DNA of 64,000 nt from Gammaproteobacteria bacterium (GCA_004173475.1 SEBU01000005.1:372001-436000); one strand, 5' to 3'. Shown: positions 9,001 through 18,520, numbered from the stretch's first letter. Notes: a model not told the origin generated them from the sequence alone. Program-made: numbers and translations.

Positions 9001-9131
9001 CTGCCTGGAATTTAGAAACCCCAAAGCCTTAATCCATCGGCTAAGCGCTCATATACTGCTGAAGCCAATAGCTGGAAGCTTATGCGTGAAAAAGATAGTA
9101 TCATTTTGAAACTATTCTCCAAGCAGCGCTT

Positions 9132-11183
9132 ATGTCTGGCATGATCCCCCAAAGCTTTATTGACGACCTGCTCGACCGTATCGATATCGTCGATACGGTG
9201 GATAGTCGTGTAAAACTTAAAAAGACCGGCAAGAATTACAGTGCCTGCTGTCCATTCCATGACGAGAAAACTCCCTCCTTTACCGTAAGCCCCGACAAGC
9301 AGTTCTATTACTGCTTTGGGTGTGGCGCGAGTGGTAATGCGCTTGGTTTCGTGATGGATTACGAGCGACTTAGTTTTCCTGAAACGATTGAATCTCTCGC
9401 TCGTGTTGCGGGGTTAACGGTTCCGCGCGAGGTACAAACCGAAGCGCAGATCAAGCGCGAGCAAGAGCGCAAAAGCATCTACAGTCTGCTGGAAAAAGCA
9501 GACGAATTTTATCAACAGCAGCTTCGTCATCACCCTAGTAAACATATGGCTGTTAATTACCTTAAAGGTCGCGGACTGGATGGTAAAACAGCGAAAGATT
9601 ACGGTGTAGGCTTTGCGCCACCCGGTTGGGACAATCTGATTAAAGCTCTGGCCACTAATGACGAAGATAAACATCTGCTGATTGAAGGCGGCATGCTGAT
9701 TCACCATGATCAGGATAAAAAACTTTACGACCGCTTTCGCCATCGCATCATGTTTCCTATTCGCGATATCCGCGGGCGAGCCATCGGCTTTGGTGGCAGG
9801 GTACTGGGCGACGATAAACCTAAATATCTTAATTCACCGGAGACTCCCATCTTCCACAAGGGACAGGAGCTCTACGGCCTCTATGAAGCACGCCTCGCCT
9901 ATCGCGACTTACCGCGCTTATTAGTCGTGGAGGGTTACATGGACGTTGTGAGCCTGGCGCAATTCGGCATTCGCTACGGTGTTGCCACCTTAGGCACGGC
10001 GTGTGGGGAAGATCATCTCAATAAAGCGTTTAAATATACCAACGAAGTCGTGTTTTGTTTTGACGGCGATAAAGCTGGTCGCGCCGCTGCTGGTCGCGCG
10101 CTGGATGCATCGCTAACGACCATGGCCGATGGTCGAACGGTGAAATTCCTGTTCTTACCTGAAGGTGAAGATCCAGACACACTGGTTCGAAAAATAGGCC
10201 CGGAAAAGTTTGAGACAATGATTTCAATGGCCGTGCCTTTGGAAGATCAGCTTTTTGATACCGCGGCGGAAGGCTTGAATATACGAACGATGGAAGGCCG
10301 CGCCACTTTCAGCAAACGCGCCGCGCCTATGCTGGATAAATTACCCAAGAGCGTTTTCAAGGAACTAATGTTCGAAAACCTGGCTACGCGCACTGGCTTA
10401 AACCGCAATATCCTACAAGATCTTATTGTCGAAGCCACCAAAAACCCGCAGCCGAAACAGGAACCTGTTAAAGAAATAGCACACACTCCAACAAAACCTG
10501 CTCCCAAGCAAATTCACATTCAGCAGGCGATACATCCACAAGACACCCAAAACCAGATACCTCGACAGCACTCAGAAGACCCAGGCTGGTCAGATTATTA
10601 CGACACTGACGCACCCCCACCAAACTACGAGGAATATTACAGTGGTCATAATAGTCGCTCGGTTGTCGAGAAGGCATCGCCTTGGAAGAACGCCAACAGT
10701 CGAATGCTGATGACACCCGCGCAGAAAGCCGTCGCACTTTTGGTCGCAACACCAACGCTTGCTGTCATTGAACCCAATCACGACCTTTGGCTTGAAGATA
10801 CGGATACTAACCTTTTGATGCTGGGTCGACTGTTAAAAGTCCTGCATGAACGTCCGCACTACAACATCTCTAACTTGCTGGGCTATTGGCGTGGCATGTA
10901 TGGAGAAGATGAAACCGAACGTTTGGCCAAAATTGCGGGCAATGATTTACTTCAAGCCACCAGTGCATTGAGCACTACACGCGATGATACGGAAGCCAAA
11001 GCCGACTACGATAACCAAGCCGCGTTTAAAGGCTGCTTGGACGCTCTGTATCGGCACCAAAACGCAAAAAAAGCCGCCGCACACTTGGAAAAAATAAAGA
11101 ACAGCAACTTTACTCAACTCAGCAAAGAGGAGCGAGAGCACTTGGTACGCGCTGCCCTGGCAAATAAAACCCCACAACAATGA
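9132..11183 (+). CDS. dnaG: DNA primase
   Basis: DnaG makes RNA primers for replication with DnaB helicase. The N-terminal CHC2 zinc ribbon is clear, with zinc ligands Cys40, His43, Cys61 and Cys64 inside ACCPFHDEKTPSF...YYCFGCGASGNA. The TOPRIM core carries the VVEGYMDVV motif (catalytic Glu near 267) and a CFDGDKAG segment. The C-terminal DnaB-binding domain follows. At 683 residues it is about 100 longer than E. coli DnaG; the extra length is a Pro/Gln/Asp/Tyr-rich linker near residues 440-530 between the polymerase and helicase-binding domains. The start is set by agreement of IPQSFIDDLL with other DnaG N-termini. Confidence 0.96.
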   Translation: MSGMIPQSFIDDLLDRIDIVDTVDSRVKLKKTGKNYSACCPFHDEKTPSFTVSPDKQFYYCFGCGASGNALGFVMDYERLSFPETIESLARVAGLTVPREVQTEAQIKREQERKSIYSLLEKADEFYQQQLRHHPSKHMAVNYLKGRGLDGKTAKDYGVGFAPPGWDNLIKALATNDEDKHLLIEGGMLIHHDQDKKLYDRFRHRIMFPIRDIRGRAIGFGGRVLGDDKPKYLNSPETPIFHKGQELYGLYEARLAYRDLPRLLVVEGYMDVVSLAQFGIRYGVATLGTACGEDHLNKAFKYTNEVVFCFDGDKAGRAAAGRALDASLTTMADGRTVKFLFLPEGEDPDTLVRKIGPEKFETMISMAVPLEDQLFDTAAEGLNIRTMEGRATFSKRAAPMLDKLPKSVFKELMFENLATRTGLNRNILQDLIVEATKNPQPKQEPVKEIAHTPTKPAPKQIHIQQAIHPQDTQNQIPRQHSEDPGWSDYYDTDAPPPNYEEYYSGHNSRSVVEKASPWKNANSRMLMTPAQKAVALLVATPTLAVIEPNHDLWLEDTDTNLLMLGRLLKVLHERPHYNISNLLGYWRGMYGEDETERLAKIAGNDLLQATSALSTTRDDTEAKADYDNQAAFKGCLDALYRHQNAKKAAAHLEKIKNSNFTQLSKEEREHLVRAALANKTPQQ

Positions 11184-11251
11184 TTTCGCCTATTTAAATC
11201 TCTAAATTAGTCCCCATCATGGGTTCCTCAGGGGATTGCGGGCGGTTTTGC

Positions 11252-11281
11252 TAGAATCCGCGCGCGCGCTTGCGCTATAAT
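11252..11281 (+). promoter_or_regulatory. Possible internal rpoD promoter
   Basis: A perfect TATAAT lies at 11276-11281 in the dnaG-rpoD gap, 44 nt before the rpoD start. No good -35 is found at 16-18 nt, so it would be weak or need an activator or alternative factor. Internal rpoD promoters are known in this operon in other bacteria. Confidence 0.35.
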
Positions 11282-11324
11282 CCCGCGCTTTGCATTTCTC
11301 ACTCACGTTTCACAGGGTCACTTA

Positions 11325-13190
11325 ATGTCTGATGACGCTCAAGAAAAACAATCCCGTATTAAAGAGCTGATAGCCCGCGGTAAAGAGCAGGGTTACCTCA
11401 CGTACGCCGAAGTTAACGACCACTTGCCGGAAGATATCTCTGATCCGGATCAGGTTGAAGACATCATCCAGATGATTAACGACATGGGGATCCGCGTATA
11501 CGAAACCGCACCCGATGCCGACACCTTATTAATGACCGATGGCGACGCTGCCGCCGACGAAATTGCGGCCGCGGAAGCTGCTGCTGCACTTGCAGCCGTA
11601 GAAACCGAAGCTGGCCGCACTACCGACCCAGTGCGTATGTATATGCGCGAAATGGGTACGGTTGAGCTGCTGACTCGTGAAGGCGAAATAGTCATCGCGA
11701 AACGCATTGAAGAAGGTGTACGCGAATTAATGCACGCAGTGGCTTATTGGCCGGGCGCAGTGCAAAACGTTTTAAACGAATACGCATTGGTTGCCAAAGA
11801 AGAACGTCGCCTTGCAGACGTTATTATTGGCTGGTTAGATCCGGTGGAAGAGATTCCTGCGACCTTGATCGACGAAGATGCAGAAATCGAAGTCGCCCCT
11901 GTTGCCGGCGTAAAAGTAGCTGGCGATGATGACGATGAAGAAGGCGGTGCCGCCGAAGATGAAGAGGAAGCTATTTCAGGGGTAGACCCTGAGGAAGCAA
12001 AAGTTCGTTTTGAAGCGCTGCAAAAGCAGCACGATAAAGCCGCTAAGGTTTTGGCAAAATATGGTTACGGAAGCAAACAAGCAGACAAAGAGTTATCTGA
12101 ATTGGGCGATCTGTTCAAATTCTTTAAGCTCCCTACCCGCCAATTCGAGCCGCTTTACAGCAAAGCACGCGAGACACTAGAAAGCGTGCGCAAAGCTGAG
12201 CGTTTGGTTATGGATTTGTGCACTCGCAAAGCCCAAATGCAACGCAAGACCTTTATCAAGGAATTCCCAGGCAATGAAGTCAACGAAGATTGGCTACCTG
12301 ATTTAATCAGAGCCAAAGTTGAAAATGCCGATAAATTGCAATCCGTTCTGCCTGATGTAATCTCTGGCCAACAAGCTCTCGCGCACATCGAAACCGAAAC
12401 GGGTTTGAGCCTGGCAAGCATCAAAGATATTAATCGTCGCATGTCGATTGGTGAAGCTCGCGCACGTCGCGCCAAGAAAGAAATGGTTGAGGCTAACCTG
12501 CGTCTCGTTATTTCTATCGCGAAGAAATATACCAACCGCGGTTTGCAATTCCTCGATTTGATTCAGGAAGGCAATATCGGCTTGATGAAAGCGGTGGATA
12601 AGTTCGAATATCGTCGCGGCTATAAGTTCTCGACATACGCGACTTGGTGGATTCGTCAGGCAATCACACGTTCTATTGCAGACCAGGCGCGCACTATTCG
12701 TATTCCAGTGCACATGATTGAGACCATTAACAAACTCAACCGTGTATCACGTCAGATGTTGCAGGAAATGGGTCGCGAGCCAACACCGGAAGAACTCGGC
12801 GAACGTATGGATATGCCGGAAGATAAAGTTCGCAAAGTGCTGAAAATCGCCAAAGAACCTATCTCCATGGAAACCCCTATAGGTGATGACGAAGATTCGC
12901 ATCTTGGGGATTTTATCGAAGACACGACTATTGTATCTCCGGTTGAATCAGCAACGATGGAAGGTTTGATGGAAGCGACCCGCGAAGTTTTAGCTGGCCT
13001 CACTGCCCGCGAAGCGAAAGTGTTACGTATGCGTTTCGGTATCGATATGAACACCGATCATACTTTGGAAGAAGTGGGCAAGCAGTTCGATGTGACGCGT
13101 GAACGTATCCGTCAGATCGAAGCCAAGGCGTTGCGCAAATTGCGTCACCCTTCCCGCTCAGATCATCTCCGTAGCTTTTTAGATGACTAA
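11325..13190 (+). CDS. rpoD: RNA polymerase sigma factor RpoD (sigma-70)
   Basis: This is the primary sigma factor, directing RNA polymerase to housekeeping promoters. The 621-residue protein shows region 1.1 at the N-terminus ([21 protein letters not shown]), region 1.2 ([22 protein letters not shown]), an acidic non-conserved insert near 200-220, regions 2.3-2.4 ([21 protein letters not shown]) for -10 melting and recognition, and region 4.2 ([20 protein letters not shown]) for the -35. It ends [10 protein letters not shown] as in other gammaproteobacteria. It is the last gene of the operon and a strong terminator follows. Confidence 0.98.
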   Translation: MSDDAQEKQSRIKELIARGKEQGYLTYAEVNDHLPEDISDPDQVEDIIQMINDMGIRVYETAPDADTLLMTDGDAAADEIAAAEAAAALAAVETEAGRTTDPVRMYMREMGTVELLTREGEIVIAKRIEEGVRELMHAVAYWPGAVQNVLNEYALVAKEERRLADVIIGWLDPVEEIPATLIDEDAEIEVAPVAGVKVAGDDDDEEGGAAEDEEEAISGVDPEEAKVRFEALQKQHDKAAKVLAKYGYGSKQADKELSELGDLFKFFKLPTRQFEPLYSKARETLESVRKAERLVMDLCTRKAQMQRKTFIKEFPGNEVNEDWLPDLIRAKVENADKLQSVLPDVISGQQALAHIETETGLSLASIKDINRRMSIGEARARRAKKEMVEANLRLVISIAKKYTNRGLQFLDLIQEGNIGLMKAVDKFEYRRGYKFSTYATWWIRQAITRSIADQARTIRIPVHMIETINKLNRVSRQMLQEMGREPTPEELGERMDMPEDKVRKVLKIAKEPISMETPIGDDEDSHLGDFIEDTTIVSPVESATMEGLMEATREVLAGLTAREAKVLRMRFGIDMNTDHTLEEVGKQFDVTRERIRQIEAKALRKLRHPSRSDHLRSFLDD

Positions 13191-13221
13191 AAGATGATTA
13201 GTATGATAACGTGAATAAAAT

Positions 13222-13249
13222 TTAACCCGCGCGACGCGGGTTTATTTTT
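13222..13249 (+). terminator. Rho-independent terminator after rpoD
   Basis: An AACCCGCG-CGA-CGCGGGTT hairpin is followed by TATTTTT, 30 nt beyond the rpoD stop. Confidence 0.85.
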
Positions 13250-13378
13250 AAGCGTCAAATAGATGGGCTTGGTTAAGCAATAAAAAAACAGGTCCATTTT
13301 TTTGATTCTCAAATGGTAGCGCAATCATTTGAAATCAGGTCGCGCTAACTAACAATAAAAATTTCGGAGATTAATCAG

Positions 13379-16255
13379 ATGAGACAAAATAACCAATTCA
13401 AACGTAAATTACTTCCAGCGTGTATAGCGTTGGCAAGCTTATCGTCCATTGTAATCAATGCTTCCGCGCAGGAATCCAAGGCAGATGAAGTGACTGAGGT
13501 TACTGTCACCGGGTCCCGTATCATTGCAAGTGGCTTTACCCAACCAACACCAACAACCTCACTGACCGTGGAAGATATTCAAAAGTCAGCGCAACCAAAT
13601 ATTTTTACCGCCATCGCGCAACTGCCTTCACTTCAAGGAAGTACCGGCACACAGGCCATGACCTACAGCACCAGTAGCGGTGTGCAAGGTTTAAGTTCGT
13701 TCAGTCTGCGCGGTTTGAGCGCTATCCGTACGCTGACATTGTTAGACGGTCAGCGCGTGGTAGGCGCTAACGTTACTGGTGTTCCGGATATCAGCCAATT
13801 TCCGCAATTACTGATTAAAAATGTGGATGTTGTCACCGGCGGTGCATCGGCATCCTACGGTTCAGATGCCGTTGGTGGTGTGGTTAACTTCATCACTGAC
13901 AAGGAGTTTGTCGGGGTCAAAGGCAACATCCAAGCCGCACAATCTACTTATGCGGACAACGAGGGTTTCACCGGGCAACTCGCGTGGGGTGGTAGTTTTC
14001 TCGACGACAGATTGCATATTCAGTTGAGCGGTGAACACGGCAAAGAAGATGGCATCCCGCCCGCCGGCTTTGGCTTGGAAGGCCCAGGTGGTCGCGACTG
14101 GTATACCGGCACTGAATTCGCAAACCGTCAAATCAGCGAAACTACTGATGGCAAGCCACAACGCTATTTGATTGATCGCGCGCAAAATAACCAATATGCC
14201 AAATATGGTTTGATTACAGCGGGTCCATTGAAAGGCATCGCTTTTGGTGAGAACGGCGAGCCATACGAATTCCAATACGGCAAGAACTGTGTCGCCAACC
14301 TATGTGAGGGTGGGGATTTAAGTGGTTTGAATAGCGGAGGTAAAAGTCTTGCGTCCAAATTAGAACGTAACGTTGGTTATGCACGAATCGGTTTCGATCT
14401 CAATGAAGACACCGAAATTTACGCCACTATTAATAAGGCGCGCGTTGAGTCAGTAAACTACCCGATTGCGGGAGCCGCTAAAAACGCTAACTTGACCATG
14501 AAGTGCGACAATCCTTATTTGCCCGAATCAGTTAGGGAAGCGTGTGCTGCCAATAACATTACACAATTCCAGTACGGTACGGTAAATGCGCAAATAACTC
14601 CGCTTCAAAATGTTCACCCCACCCGCGAGCAAGAGCGTTTTGTATTAGGTGCTAACGGCAAATTCAGCGCATTTGATACCGACTGGACCTACGACACTTA
14701 TTATCAGTACGGCAAAAACGAGACTGATCTTAAGGTTCACGACATTATGCTCAACAACCGTTACAACGCTTCTATTGACGCCATCGAAGGCCCAAACGGC
14801 ACTATCATTTGCCGTGACCCGGCAGCGCGTGCAAGCGGTTGTGTTCCCATGAATATCTTTGGGAACGTTGCACCGAGCGATGCTGCCTACAATTATGTAT
14901 TTCCAGAAAACGGCCCACATCAGTACTCCCCGCAGAAGCAAAACGTAGTCAGCTTTAACGTCACCGGCGAACCCTTCTCTTCATGGGCTGGCCCCATCGC
15001 GATAGCGACAGGTCTTGAATACCGTAAAGAGGAATATGTCGTTAATGGCGATCCATACGGTAATGGTGTTCGTCCAGAGAGCCCAAATACGCCGGAATAT
15101 CCAGCCGATCCTGTATTGACCAACCCTATTGGTAACCACTGGTTTGCGGGTAATTTCCACTACGCGAAAGGTGAATACGATGTGAAAGAAGGCTATCTGG
15201 AATTAAACCTACCTGTTCTTGATTCAGATACCTTGGGCGAAGCTAACGTCAATGCTGCAGTGCGTCATACCGATTACAGCACCGCTGGTGAAGTGGACAC
15301 CTGGAAACTCGGCGGCACGTGGAAAACCGGTATCAGCGGTCTGCGTTTTCGCGCGGTAACTTCAAAAGACGTGCGCGCGCCAAACCTTAGCGAACTATTT
15401 GCCGCTGAGATCGTGACTAACAACACCGTGAACTACCTCGGCAATAACATTACGGTTCAACAACGCGATATAGGCAATAGCGATTTACGCCCGGAAGAAG
15501 CTCGTAACAATGAATTCGGTATCGTTTTGTCGCAACCAGATTGGGCGCCGGGGCTAAGCCTCTCCCTCGATTATTTCGACATCAGGGTCGAAGGCGTAAT
15601 CTCAAAGCTGTCTGCCCAGCAAGAAGTTGACCTTTGCGTTGCAGGCAATCAGGAATTGTGTGATGCCATGTTGCTGACCAGCACCGTGCCGAACACCAAC
15701 TATGTTCGCTTGCAAGCATTCAACCTCGCCTCTATCGAAACCAAGGGCTATGACATCGAAGCGTCCTACCGTTTAGATTTGGGCGCAGGCACTCTTACCT
15801 TGCGAGCGTTAGGAACACGTACGCTTAACTTCGTCACCGAATCCGGTGTGCTAAATACAATTCCGGTTGATAGCGCCGGTGTGAATACCGGGAATACGCC
15901 GGATTGGAAGGTATTGGCCACTCAAAGCTGGGATACCGACACCTGGGGAATTAGCTTGACCGAGCACTGGATCAGCGACGGTGTGTACAGCAATGAAGTC
16001 ATTGTCTGCCAAACCGACTGTCCGGTAAGTACCGTGATTCATCCAACGGTAAATACCAACGATATGGACGGCACATTTCGGATTGACCTCGGTGCCAATT
16101 ACAAATTTACCGAAAACCTGACTGGTTATGCCAAAGTCGATAACTTGCTCAATAAAGACCCAGCCGTATCACCCGGTACAGGCACGGTCGCTAACCCGAT
16201 GATCTATGACCTGATCGGTCGTATGTACCGTGTTGGTTTACGCTTCCAGTTCTAG
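13379..16255 (+). CDS. TonB-dependent outer-membrane receptor
   Basis: This 958-residue protein has a signal peptide (cleavage probably after ...INASAQ near residue 30). It has a TonB-box-like VTEVTVTGSRI at about 38-48 and a plug domain with the SYGSDAVGGVVNFIT motif near 160-175. A large beta-barrel ends in Phe (YRVGLRFQF). It belongs to the TonB receptor group with a VTGSRI N-terminus that is expanded in polysaccharide-degrading gammaproteobacteria. By family knowledge these import oligosaccharides, vitamins or siderophores; no neighbour fixes the substrate. Several Cys pairs lie in extracellular loops (CVANLCEGG, CQTDC). The gene stands alone with an upstream SD (GGAG) and a terminator downstream. 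Confidence 0.92.
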   Translation: MRQNNQFKRKLLPACIALASLSSIVINASAQESKADEVTEVTVTGSRIIASGFTQPTPTTSLTVEDIQKSAQPNIFTAIAQLPSLQGSTGTQAMTYSTSSGVQGLSSFSLRGLSAIRTLTLLDGQRVVGANVTGVPDISQFPQLLIKNVDVVTGGASASYGSDAVGGVVNFITDKEFVGVKGNIQAAQSTYADNEGFTGQLAWGGSFLDDRLHIQLSGEHGKEDGIPPAGFGLEGPGGRDWYTGTEFANRQISETTDGKPQRYLIDRAQNNQYAKYGLITAGPLKGIAFGENGEPYEFQYGKNCVANLCEGGDLSGLNSGGKSLASKLERNVGYARIGFDLNEDTEIYATINKARVESVNYPIAGAAKNANLTMKCDNPYLPESVREACAANNITQFQYGTVNAQITPLQNVHPTREQERFVLGANGKFSAFDTDWTYDTYYQYGKNETDLKVHDIMLNNRYNASIDAIEGPNGTIICRDPAARASGCVPMNIFGNVAPSDAAYNYVFPENGPHQYSPQKQNVVSFNVTGEPFSSWAGPIAIATGLEYRKEEYVVNGDPYGNGVRPESPNTPEYPADPVLTNPIGNHWFAGNFHYAKGEYDVKEGYLELNLPVLDSDTLGEANVNAAVRHTDYSTAGEVDTWKLGGTWKTGISGLRFRAVTSKDVRAPNLSELFAAEIVTNNTVNYLGNNITVQQRDIGNSDLRPEEARNNEFGIVLSQPDWAPGLSLSLDYFDIRVEGVISKLSAQQEVDLCVAGNQELCDAMLLTSTVPNTNYVRLQAFNLASIETKGYDIEASYRLDLGAGTLTLRALGTRTLNFVTESGVLNTIPVDSAGVNTGNTPDWKVLATQSWDTDTWGISLTEHWISDGVYSNEVIVCQTDCPVSTVIHPTVNTNDMDGTFRIDLGANYKFTENLTGYAKVDNLLNKDPAVSPGTGTVANPMIYDLIGRMYRVGLRFQF

Positions 16256-16293
16256 GTTGAAGTAATAGTTAGTCGTTAGTTTGTGAGCACGCT

Positions 16294-16331
16294 TCGGGAG
16301 CACATAAGCCTTTTATGTGCTCCCGTTTTTA
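16294..16331 (+). terminator. Rho-independent terminator after the TonB receptor
   Basis: A long CGGGAGCACATAA stem (13 bp) with a short loop is followed by GTTTTT. It lies about 40 nt after the stop. Confidence 0.85.
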
Positions 16332-16420
16332 AATCAGACGTATCCGCTAATGCAGCGAGCAAGATAAATCCGTCAATCAAACAATAAGTTACAAACTTTT
16401 TATCACAACGCACAAAGCTA

Positions 16421-16449
16421 TAGCCACATCCAAAACAAGCCCCTATAAT
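16421..16449 (+). promoter_or_regulatory. Predicted tRNA promoter
   Basis: A perfect TATAAT (16444-16449) is followed by a GC-rich discriminator (GCGCGGC), which is typical of stably transcribed RNA genes under stringent control. At 17 nt spacing the -35 is a weak TAGCCA (16421-16426). It would transcribe the damaged tRNA, the inserted element and the intact tRNA as one RNA. Confidence 0.5.
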
Positions 16450-16483
16450 GCGCGGCTCGCGAAGTACAGCTCGCAAAGATTTA

Positions 16484-16557
16484 GGGCCTATAGCTCAGTT
16501 GGTTAGAGCATCCGACTCCCTGTTTATCAAGACAAGAGGCGGCAGGTCCCCAGTTCA
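16484..16557 (+). pseudogene. Damaged tRNA copy: 5' part with a 22-nt insert in the anticodon loop
   Basis: Bases 16484-16518 are identical to the first 35 nt of the intact tRNA at 16655. The anticodon region is then replaced by 22 nt (16519-16540) that can fold as an imperfect hairpin, CCTGTT/AAGAGG. The tRNA sequence resumes as GGCAGGTCCCCAGTTCA (16541-16557), again identical, and stops exactly at the T-loop GTTCA, where the multi-hairpin element begins. The T-stem 3' side and acceptor 3' side are missing. It cannot fold as a working tRNA unless it is processed in some unusual way. Confidence 0.8.
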
Positions 16558-16638
16558 CAAACGCACCGCGTTTGAAACAAGGAGCGCAACGCTCCGAAGC
16601 CCGCAGGGTCAAAACAAATGACAATTTGCTTTGATTAA
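16558..16638 (+). repeat. Multi-hairpin element at the tRNA T-loop, copy 1
   Basis: This is an 81-nt element immediately after GTTCA of the damaged tRNA. It folds as four consecutive hairpins: CAAACGC-ACC-GCGTTTG; GGAGCG-CAA-CGCTCC; CCC-GCA-GGG; and a 10-position stem CAAAACAAAT-GACA-ATTTGCTTTG with one mismatch. It ends GATTAA. The same order, loops and end recur at 16822-16900. It does not look like an insertion sequence and encodes no protein. Confidence 0.75.
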
Positions 16639-16654
16639 TTCGGGAATTTATTTA

Positions 16655-16731
16655 GGGCCTATAGCTCAGTTGGTTAGAGCATCCGACTCATAATCGGCAG
16701 GTCCCCAGTTCAAGTCTGGGTGGGCCCACCA
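16655..16731 (+). tRNA. tRNA with CAU anticodon (elongator Met or Ile2 type)
   Basis: This is a complete 77-nt tRNA with encoded CCA. The acceptor stem is GGGCCTA/TGGGCCC, with one T-G pair and discriminator A. The D-arm is GCTC...GAGC, the anticodon CAT is at 16689-16691, and the T-arm is CCCAG-TTCAAGT-CTGGG. The acceptor and 5' sequence resemble gammaproteobacterial tRNA-Ile2, in which C34 is changed to lysidine by TilS to read AUA. An elongator methionine tRNA is not excluded. The first pair of the anticodon stem is a T-C mismatch. Confidence 0.85.
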
Positions 16732-16737
16732 CGCAAT

Positions 16738-16772
16738 AAGCCCCCGATAGCGTTGCTATCGGGGGCTTTTTT
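16738..16772 (+). terminator. Rho-independent terminator after the intact tRNA
   Basis: An AGCCCCCGATAGC-GTT-GCTATCGGGGGCT stem is followed by T6, directly after the tRNA 3' end. Confidence 0.9.
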
Positions 16773-16821
16773 ATTAAGCGTCAGCGCAATTGCGTCTTCG
16801 TTCTTCCAAGTGCCTGGTTCA

Positions 16822-16900
16822 CAAACGCACCGCGTTTGAAACGAGGAGCGAAGCTCCGAAGCCCGAAGGGGTAAACCAAGCCTTAGCTTGGTTTGATTAA
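16822..16900 (+). repeat. Multi-hairpin element at the tRNA T-loop, copy 2
   Basis: This is a 79-nt copy of the element at 16558. It follows GGTTCA and precedes a tRNA 3' end. Hairpin 1 is identical (CAAACGC-ACC-GCGTTTG). Hairpin 2 is GGAGC-GAA-GCTCC, hairpin 3 is CCC-GAA-GGG, and hairpin 4 is a perfect AAACCAAGC-CTTA-GCTTGGTTT. Compared with copy 1, stem 4 differs by paired changes that keep base pairing (A-T to G-C and T-A to C-G) and repairs the single mismatch. This is covariation evidence for a selected structure. Confidence 0.75.
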
Positions 16901-16918
16901 CTCTGGGTGGGCCCACCA
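16901..16918 (+). pseudogene. tRNA 3' fragment (T-stem, acceptor and CCA)
   Basis: CTCTGGGTGGGCCCACCA matches the last 17 nt of the intact tRNA (16715-16731) and starts exactly where the element ends. Only the 3' side is tRNA-like; the left flank (16811-16821, TGCCTGGTTCA) retains little more than the T-loop. A terminator follows. Confidence 0.75.
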
Positions 16919-16924
16919 TAAAAT

Positions 16925-16961
16925 AAAGCCCTGATCGACAACATCGATCGGGGCTTTTTTA
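16925..16961 (+). terminator. Rho-independent terminator after the tRNA fragment
   Basis: An AGCCC(T)GATCGA...TCGATCGGGGCT stem is followed by T6. It suggests that this fragment once ended, or still ends, a transcript. Confidence 0.85.
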
Positions 16962-17253
16962 CATTCAACTCATCCAGATTATGAATAACTTATTTCTCTT
17001 CTAGCATTTGGTTGATACGAAAGTCAGATTTTAATTTCGTAAAGCATCTGTCTTCGACGGCTAGCTTCTGCAAACCAAATCATAAACCTCTCTTTTTAGC
17101 AAAAAAGCTTCAATTTTCTGCAGTTGTCAATTATTCCTGCAATTCAATCAAGTCATTTAGTAATTAGTCAGCCAAGATCCACATGAACCCCTGAAGTTAA
17201 AGGTTCGAAAAATAACGATTCTGGTTACACACTTAACACATCCGGAGTAATCC
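16962..17253. other. Intergenic region upstream of the esterase gene
   Basis: This 292-base AT-rich region carries the start signals of the next gene. A CGGAG ribosome site lies just before 17254. I see no gene or clear operator. Confidence 0.4.
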
Positions 17254-18492
17254 ATGTTCAATAAAAATAACACCTTGGAAAAGTTACTTTGTTCGATTTT
17301 GTTTCTAATTGCGACAAATAAAGTCGTAGCTGCACCCGATCCAAATTTCCATATCTATTTGATGTTTGGCCAATCCAACATGGAAGGAGCAGCGCCGATT
17401 GAAAACCAGGATCGCATTACCAATCAGCGTGTAAAAGTGATGGCTGATTTAAATTGCGGCAATTTGGGCCGCACCTATGGCAATTGGTATGTCGCATCAC
17501 CACCCCTCAACCGATGCTATAGCGGCATAGGTCCTGGTGATTATTTTGGTAAAACCATGGCGGATGGAATGCCAAGTGCCGTGACCGTAGGTTTGGTTCC
17601 GGCGGCCGTATCCGGCACTCCAATTGAGCTTTACCAAAAATCAGCGCCAATAGGCCGTAATAATCAAAACATACCCACACAATTTAATGGTGGATATGCG
17701 TGGTTGCTCGACATGGCCAGAAAAGCCCAACAAGCGGGTGTCATTAAAGGAATCATTTTTCACCAAGGTGAAAGCGACACCAGTGATCCTAATTGGAAAT
17801 ATCAGGTAAAAGAAATCGTCACAGATTTGCGAAAAGATCTTGGAATTGGCAACGTACCCTTCCTTGCCGGTGAATTACTTTACGCGGATTATGGATCCTG
17901 CTGTCATTGGCATAATTCTGAAGTCAACAAATTGCCTGGTTTGATTAACAACGCCTACGTGGTTTCAGCAATGGGATTACCGGGAATGGATGTCTATCAT
18001 TTCACCACCGCTTCTTATCGCGAATTAGGCAAGCGTTATGGGCAAATTATGTTGGATAAAATTGATCGATACAGTGTGAGCTCAAGCTCCTTAATTATCT
18101 CGTCCAGCTCATCGAGAAGTTCAAGCCTTTCTGTTTCATCCATAAGCTCGAGCAGATCAACTGCTTCAAGCTCTTCCAGACCTTCGAGTAATGGTAAATG
18201 CACCTACTCAGTAACCAACGATTGGGGCAATGGATTTACAGCATCAATAAAAATCATCAACAACAGCGCGAATGCGATCAACGGTTGGAGTGTCAGTTGG
18301 AACTACACCGATGCGACTCGAGTTACCAACTTGTGGAATGGAGTGATGAGTGGAAACAATCCTTATACAGTCACACATTTGGACTGGAATAAAACGATTC
18401 AACCAGGTCAATCGGCTGAATTTGGTTTCCAGGGCACCAAATCCGCCGGAACCGCAGTTGTGCCCTCCGTAACAGGCTCTGTGTGCAATTAG
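17254..18492 (+). CDS. Secreted SGNH-type acetylesterase (SASA/CE6-like) with a CBM2 module
   Basis: Residues 1-27 form a signal peptide. Residues 31-270 are a sialate-O-acetylesterase/DUF303-type SGNH domain, with GQSNMEG at 39-45 (nucleophile Ser41), HQGESD at 170-175 and a C-terminal D-x-x-H pair in MDVYHF (Asp246/His249). A serine-only linker follows at ~275-312, then a CBM2-like module (~315-412) with flanking Cys residues and the aromatic residues expected for cellulose or xylan binding. Family knowledge points to removal of acetyl groups from plant xylan. Poly-Ser linkers are typical of Cellvibrio and Saccharophagus enzymes. The gene is monocistronic with a terminator downstream. Confidence 0.9.
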   Translation: MFNKNNTLEKLLCSILFLIATNKVVAAPDPNFHIYLMFGQSNMEGAAPIENQDRITNQRVKVMADLNCGNLGRTYGNWYVASPPLNRCYSGIGPGDYFGKTMADGMPSAVTVGLVPAAVSGTPIELYQKSAPIGRNNQNIPTQFNGGYAWLLDMARKAQQAGVIKGIIFHQGESDTSDPNWKYQVKEIVTDLRKDLGIGNVPFLAGELLYADYGSCCHWHNSEVNKLPGLINNAYVVSAMGLPGMDVYHFTTASYRELGKRYGQIMLDKIDRYSVSSSSLIISSSSSRSSSLSVSSISSSRSTASSSSRPSSNGKCTYSVTNDWGNGFTASIKIINNSANAINGWSVSWNYTDATRVTNLWNGVMSGNNPYTVTHLDWNKTIQPGQSAEFGFQGTKSAGTAVVPSVTGSVCN

Positions 18493-18520
18493 GACCGTAT
18501 ATATTCAGCAAGAATGCGAA

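Noticed and set aside
16519..16540. Group I intron or archaeal-type intron in the tRNA anticodon loop
   Set aside because: The insert is only 22 nt, and the tRNA also lacks its 3' T-arm and acceptor strand, so splicing could not restore it.
16710..16919. Minus-strand 69-residue frame over the tRNA locus
   Set aside because: It is a shadow across tRNA, terminator and repeat sequence, with no SD or protein-like composition.
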